From the NCBI GenBank assembly GCA_030220185.1, contig JASPKZ010004202.1, positions 500,001-564,000 on the forward strand: DNA of 64,000 bases. The letters run 5' to 3'. The DNA comes from Diploptera punctata (taxonomy: Eukaryota > Arthropoda > Insecta > Blattodea > Blaberidae). Made by a program: the position numbers and the translations under genes. Of this stretch, positions 63,216-64,000 are shown piece by piece; position 1 is the stretch's first letter; every line of letters begins with the position of its first letter. Under the pieces are notes generated by a model. It saw only the letters and a list, made by a program, of their open reading frames with translations, did no database searches and was not told the origin of the DNA.

Positions 63216-63799
63216 GTTGGACACGAATTGAGAATATTTATTTTAAAAATGCTATAGAAACAAAACTTATTATTTAATTTGATTTGCTATTTTTTTAGAT
63301 CGTTTATAGGTCGTCATCTTCTGAGTCCTGGTTGTCACACATAGGATGCCAGAGGACCAATCTTAATACAATGCAAGTTGAGTTCTGCAGAAGGACTTGA
63401 GTTATGGTGATGACAAGGACATAATGAATTTAAACCACGGACCGCAGTAATACGTATTACTTAGATATGCTACAATAAATTACTGTGCACGCTCTAATGC
63501 GTGCCTACTCGTTCCAATATCCCACAACTATTATCCGGGTTGGCAACGCATGGCCCGTGACATGTGCATGATCTCCAGTAATGTCACACTTGCTGGACCA
63601 TACCCGCTACAAGATTACAGCAAAAACTAATATTATTCAAATCATCTCCTACACTCCGTGAGGTACGGTCTACTATCCTTGTGTGCCGTCCATGTCTAAC
63701 AATGTTCACAACGACATTTATGGACAATTTTCTGCTTTTGACAAAATTATTGGAAATGCTTGGGTGTTTTCACCCGACCCTCCTAACACATTCTAGTGC
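63216..63799. other. no gene recognised
   Basis: Nothing named. Confidence 0.45.
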
Positions 63800-64000
63800 A
63801 TTTATCAGTTACCCGAGTCTCGGTCACTGAAAGTGGGTTTCGTGGTGGAGCTTGGGCAGGTTTTCTCCCGTTTTCCCCTGCCACAATTTCTCCACACTAA
63901 TCTCATCTATTTTCTTTCATTTCGTTCATCTGCCGCAGTGATGGTGCGTCAAGGCGGGGTCGGTCGGCACCCTCGTCATTCACAAACCTCTATAACTCTG
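63800..64000 (+). mobile_element. SINE5, truncated by the window end
   Basis: CCCGAGTCTCGGTCACTGAA, GTGGGTTTCGTGGTGGAGCT, CCGTTTTCCCCTGCCACAAT, GCACCCTCGTCATTCACAAA. Here the head joins the body without interruption. Confidence 0.75.

Overview
The window is animal nuclear DNA, AT-rich and without operons. It is almost entirely a graveyard of transposable elements. The tRNA-derived SINEs, the GTAA-tailed LINE peptides and the Penelope, hAT and IS630-like remnants suggest an insect. From memory of similar repeat peptides I would guess a cockroach such as Periplaneta; that is inference, not shown by the sequence.

Families, with working labels used below. LINE-A is an RTE-like non-LTR element with a (GTAA)n tail, and more than 20 copies lie on both strands. 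LINE-B has C-terminal RIP(R/K)..Y(N)Y.P.GRRSLGRP.KRW and a GAA-rich tail. LINE-C has LRWYGHV.RM...GRPK.SW and a GATA or AATA tail. LINE-D is CR1/L2-like, with a 3' end GAGTGGAAGAGAAGGCC. LINE-E has an ATT tail and a Cys/His cluster. RLE is an R2-like endonuclease fragment. A Jockey-like C-terminus and Penelope-like (PLE) pieces are also present. SINE1 to SINE6 have tRNA-like heads. The Z repeats carry CCGGCGTTGCCCGGG. DNA transposons are a foldback element with an internal minisatellite, an IS630/Tc1-type element, a hAT MITE, two abutting hAT elements, a piggyBac-like MITE and a CACTG-terminus family.

Layout. 1-4.3 kb: tandem LINE-A copies and the foldback element. 4.4-13.9 kb: LINE-E in RLE, LINE-A nested in LINE-A, and an IS630-like element. 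14-18.5 kb: hAT MITE, hairpins, LINE-C, SINEs. 18.5-22.6 kb: Z, SINE1, LINE-A and LINE-D nests. 22.9-33.9 kb: more LINE-A, SINEs, PLE. 35-44 kb: RLE, a three-layer SINE2 nest, LINE-B, hairpin, LINE-C, Z. 44.7-46.8 kb: a repeat-poor stretch with the only plausible host gene piece, a first coding exon with a good splice donor on the minus strand. 46.9-54 kb: RLE, hAT pair, CACTG elements. 54-64 kb: LINE-B, LINE-A in LINE-A in LINE-C, a second CACTG element, a Jockey fragment and SINE5.

No complete, uninterrupted autonomous element or multi-gene system was found. The most unusual signal is the octamer TAGGCCTA, seen 14 times. In several homologous repeat pairs it, or a shorter TAGCCTA, appears as a 5-7 bp micro-insertion at a TA. 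It may be a transposon excision footprint. Element boundaries were read by eye and may be off by a few bases; target-site duplications (TSDs) were matched directly.
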